A stretch of DNA of 6,595 bases from Prochlorococcus sp. scB243_496M6 (lineage in GTDB: Bacteria; Cyanobacteriota; Cyanobacteriia; PCC-6307; Cyanobiaceae): positions 1-6,595 of the forward strand of contig JFMF01000465.1 of NCBI GenBank assembly GCA_000635535.1. The letters are read 5' to 3'. This document shows positions 5,619 to 6,595 of this stretch, in pieces. The position numbers and the translations under genes were made by a program. Positions within the stretch are counted from its first letter, which is position 1, and every line of letters starts with the position of its first letter. The notes under the pieces are model-generated. The model was not told the DNA's origin. It ran no database searches and saw only the letters and a program-made list of their open reading frames with translations.

Positions 5619-6554
5619 ATGAAAAATATATTGGTTACTTGCCCACCAATGCTTGGTATTATTGATCAATTTTATGATTATGCTGATGAATTAGGATTAA
5701 AGATTAAAGCCGCAAAAGTCTCTCAAAGTTTAACGGTTAAAGAACTTGTTGAGATTGTCCCCAAATATGATGGATGGATAATAGGAGATGATCCTGCCTG
5801 TAGAGAAGTTTTAGAGGCAGGGAAAGAGGGTAAATTAGCAGCGGCTGTTAAATGGGGTATAGGTGTTGATAATGTAGATTTTAATGCCTTTAATGATTTG
5901 GAAATACCTATTAAAAACACTCCAGGAATGTTTGGAAATGAAGTTGCAGATATTGCTCTTGCTTATTTAATAGCTCTTTCAAGACATATAGTAGAAATTG
6001 ACCAATCAGTAAGAAAAGGTAAATGGATTAAACCAATCGGAATTTCATTAAAAGATAAAGTCGTAGGATTAGTAGGCTTTGGAGATGTTGGACAAAAGTC
6101 AGCCAAAAGACTAATTGCTTGCGAGATGAAAGTTATAGCCTATGACCCTTATTTTTCTGGAAAAGTTGATTATGGGGAACATTTAGAATTTGAAAAATGG
6201 CCAAATTCATTAGATAAATGTGACTTTTTAATATTGAATTGTGCTTTAACTAAAAGTAGTTATCATTTGGTAAATTCTGAATCTATAAAATTAATGAAAA
6301 AAGGTATAAGTATCATAAATGTCGCCAGAGGACAAATTATTGAAGAAAATTCTATAATTAAGAGTTTAGAAAATGGGCATATTAAATCTTTAGCTTTAGA
6401 TGTTTTTGAAAATGAACCATTAGCATTAACTTCGCCTTTGATTAAAAATAAAAATACAATTTTAGGTTCTCATAATGCATCAAATACTTATGAAGCAGTA
6501 ACTAGAACAAGCAAAAAAGCTTTAGAAATAATTGATAAATTATTAAGAAATTAA
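5619..6554 (+). CDS. D-isomer-specific 2-hydroxyacid dehydrogenase (phosphoglycerate dehydrogenase-like)
   Basis: The 311-residue cytosolic enzyme should interconvert a D-2-hydroxy acid and its 2-keto acid with NAD. Visible features are the substrate-domain segment KWGIGVDNVD at 78-87, the linker NTPGMFGNEVAD at 100-111, the Rossmann motif VGLVGFGDVGQ with GFGDVG at 153-158, D176 in AYDPY binding the adenosine ribose, and the catalytic triad: R237 in NVARGQI, E266 in DVFENEP and H285 in GSHNAS. All key residues are present. It lacks the C-terminal ACT regulatory domain of long SerA proteins, so it is the short form (310-330 aa), often used on sugar acids or other side substrates rather than in serine synthesis. 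It starts 3 bp after the SDR stop and ends 2 bp before the next start, which indicates a tight operon. Local GC near the 5' end rises to about 43% in one line, above its neighbours. The true substrate is unknown. Confidence 0.9.
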   Translation: MKNILVTCPPMLGIIDQFYDYADELGLKIKAAKVSQSLTVKELVEIVPKYDGWIIGDDPACREVLEAGKEGKLAAAVKWGIGVDNVDFNAFNDLEIPIKNTPGMFGNEVADIALAYLIALSRHIVEIDQSVRKGKWIKPIGISLKDKVVGLVGFGDVGQKSAKRLIACEMKVIAYDPYFSGKVDYGEHLEFEKWPNSLDKCDFLILNCALTKSSYHLVNSESIKLMKKGISIINVARGQIIEENSIIKSLENGHIKSLALDVFENEPLALTSPLIKNKNTILGSHNASNTYEAVTRTSKKALEIIDKLLRN

Positions 6555-6556
6555 TA

Positions 6557-6595
6557 ATGGAAAGTGTCATCATTCATTACCTTGGGCAATCAGGT
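6557..6595 (+). CDS. Start of a further gene, possibly an UlaG-like metallo-beta-lactamase-fold hydrolase (13 codons, cut by right edge)
   Basis: An ATG two bases after the preceding stop opens a frame that runs to the window end and reads MESVIIHYLGQSG. The pattern of a short beta strand followed by YLGQSGF is typical of the N-terminus of metal-dependent beta-lactamase-superfamily hydrolases such as UlaG, where the metal-binding HxHxDH motif comes about 50 residues later, outside this window. The close spacing makes it part of the same operon. Only 13 residues are visible, so the family call is tentative. Confidence 0.5.
   Translation, partial: MESVIIHYLGQSG

Noticed and set aside
5723..5920. 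A 65-codon minus-strand open frame
   Set aside because: It is antisense to the first third of the D-2-hydroxyacid dehydrogenase, which is intact and recognisable. The frame is a shadow of its codon usage.

Overview
The window looks like a surface-glycan (polysaccharide or glycoconjugate) island of a very AT-rich bacterium. The best guess is a marine picocyanobacterium of the high-light Prochlorococcus type. This rests on very low GC by eye, mostly absent Shine-Dalgarno sites, short intergenic regions inside gene runs, and the style of the acyltransferase and sugar genes. No diagnostic housekeeping gene, rRNA or tRNA is present, so another AT-rich marine lineage remains possible.

Layout. Bases 1-1111 (minus strand) hold the N-terminal 370 codons of an OafA/YrhL-type membrane acyltransferase that runs off the left edge. 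It is divergent from everything to its right. Bases 1112-1934 are about 820 bp with no large gene. They contain A/T tracts, hairpins, short repeats and two or three very short ORFs that may be small membrane peptides or gene remnants. Bases 1935-3749 encode a complete fused ABC transporter (six membrane segments plus an ATPase) of the MsbA/PglK flippase type. After a 171-bp gap with a good promoter candidate comes a plus-strand run: a DUF115/MptE-like protein resembling GT42 sialyltransferases (3921-4760), a short-chain dehydrogenase (4827-5615), a D-2-hydroxyacid dehydrogenase only 3 bp further on (5619-6554), and the first 13 codons of what may be an UlaG-like metallo-beta-lactamase-fold hydrolase (from 6557).

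Working model (inference). The dehydrogenases and the following hydrolase make or recycle an unusual sugar or sugar acid. The DUF115/GT42-like protein uses or transfers it. The ABC protein flips a lipid-linked glycan across the inner membrane, and the acyltransferase O-acylates the surface glycan. The resemblance of the 279-aa protein to sialyltransferases makes an acidic nonulosonate-type sugar an attractive but unproven substrate.

The most interesting points are the sialyltransferase-like gene beside an uncharacterised dehydrogenase pair, and the structured, ORF-poor 1112-1934 region.
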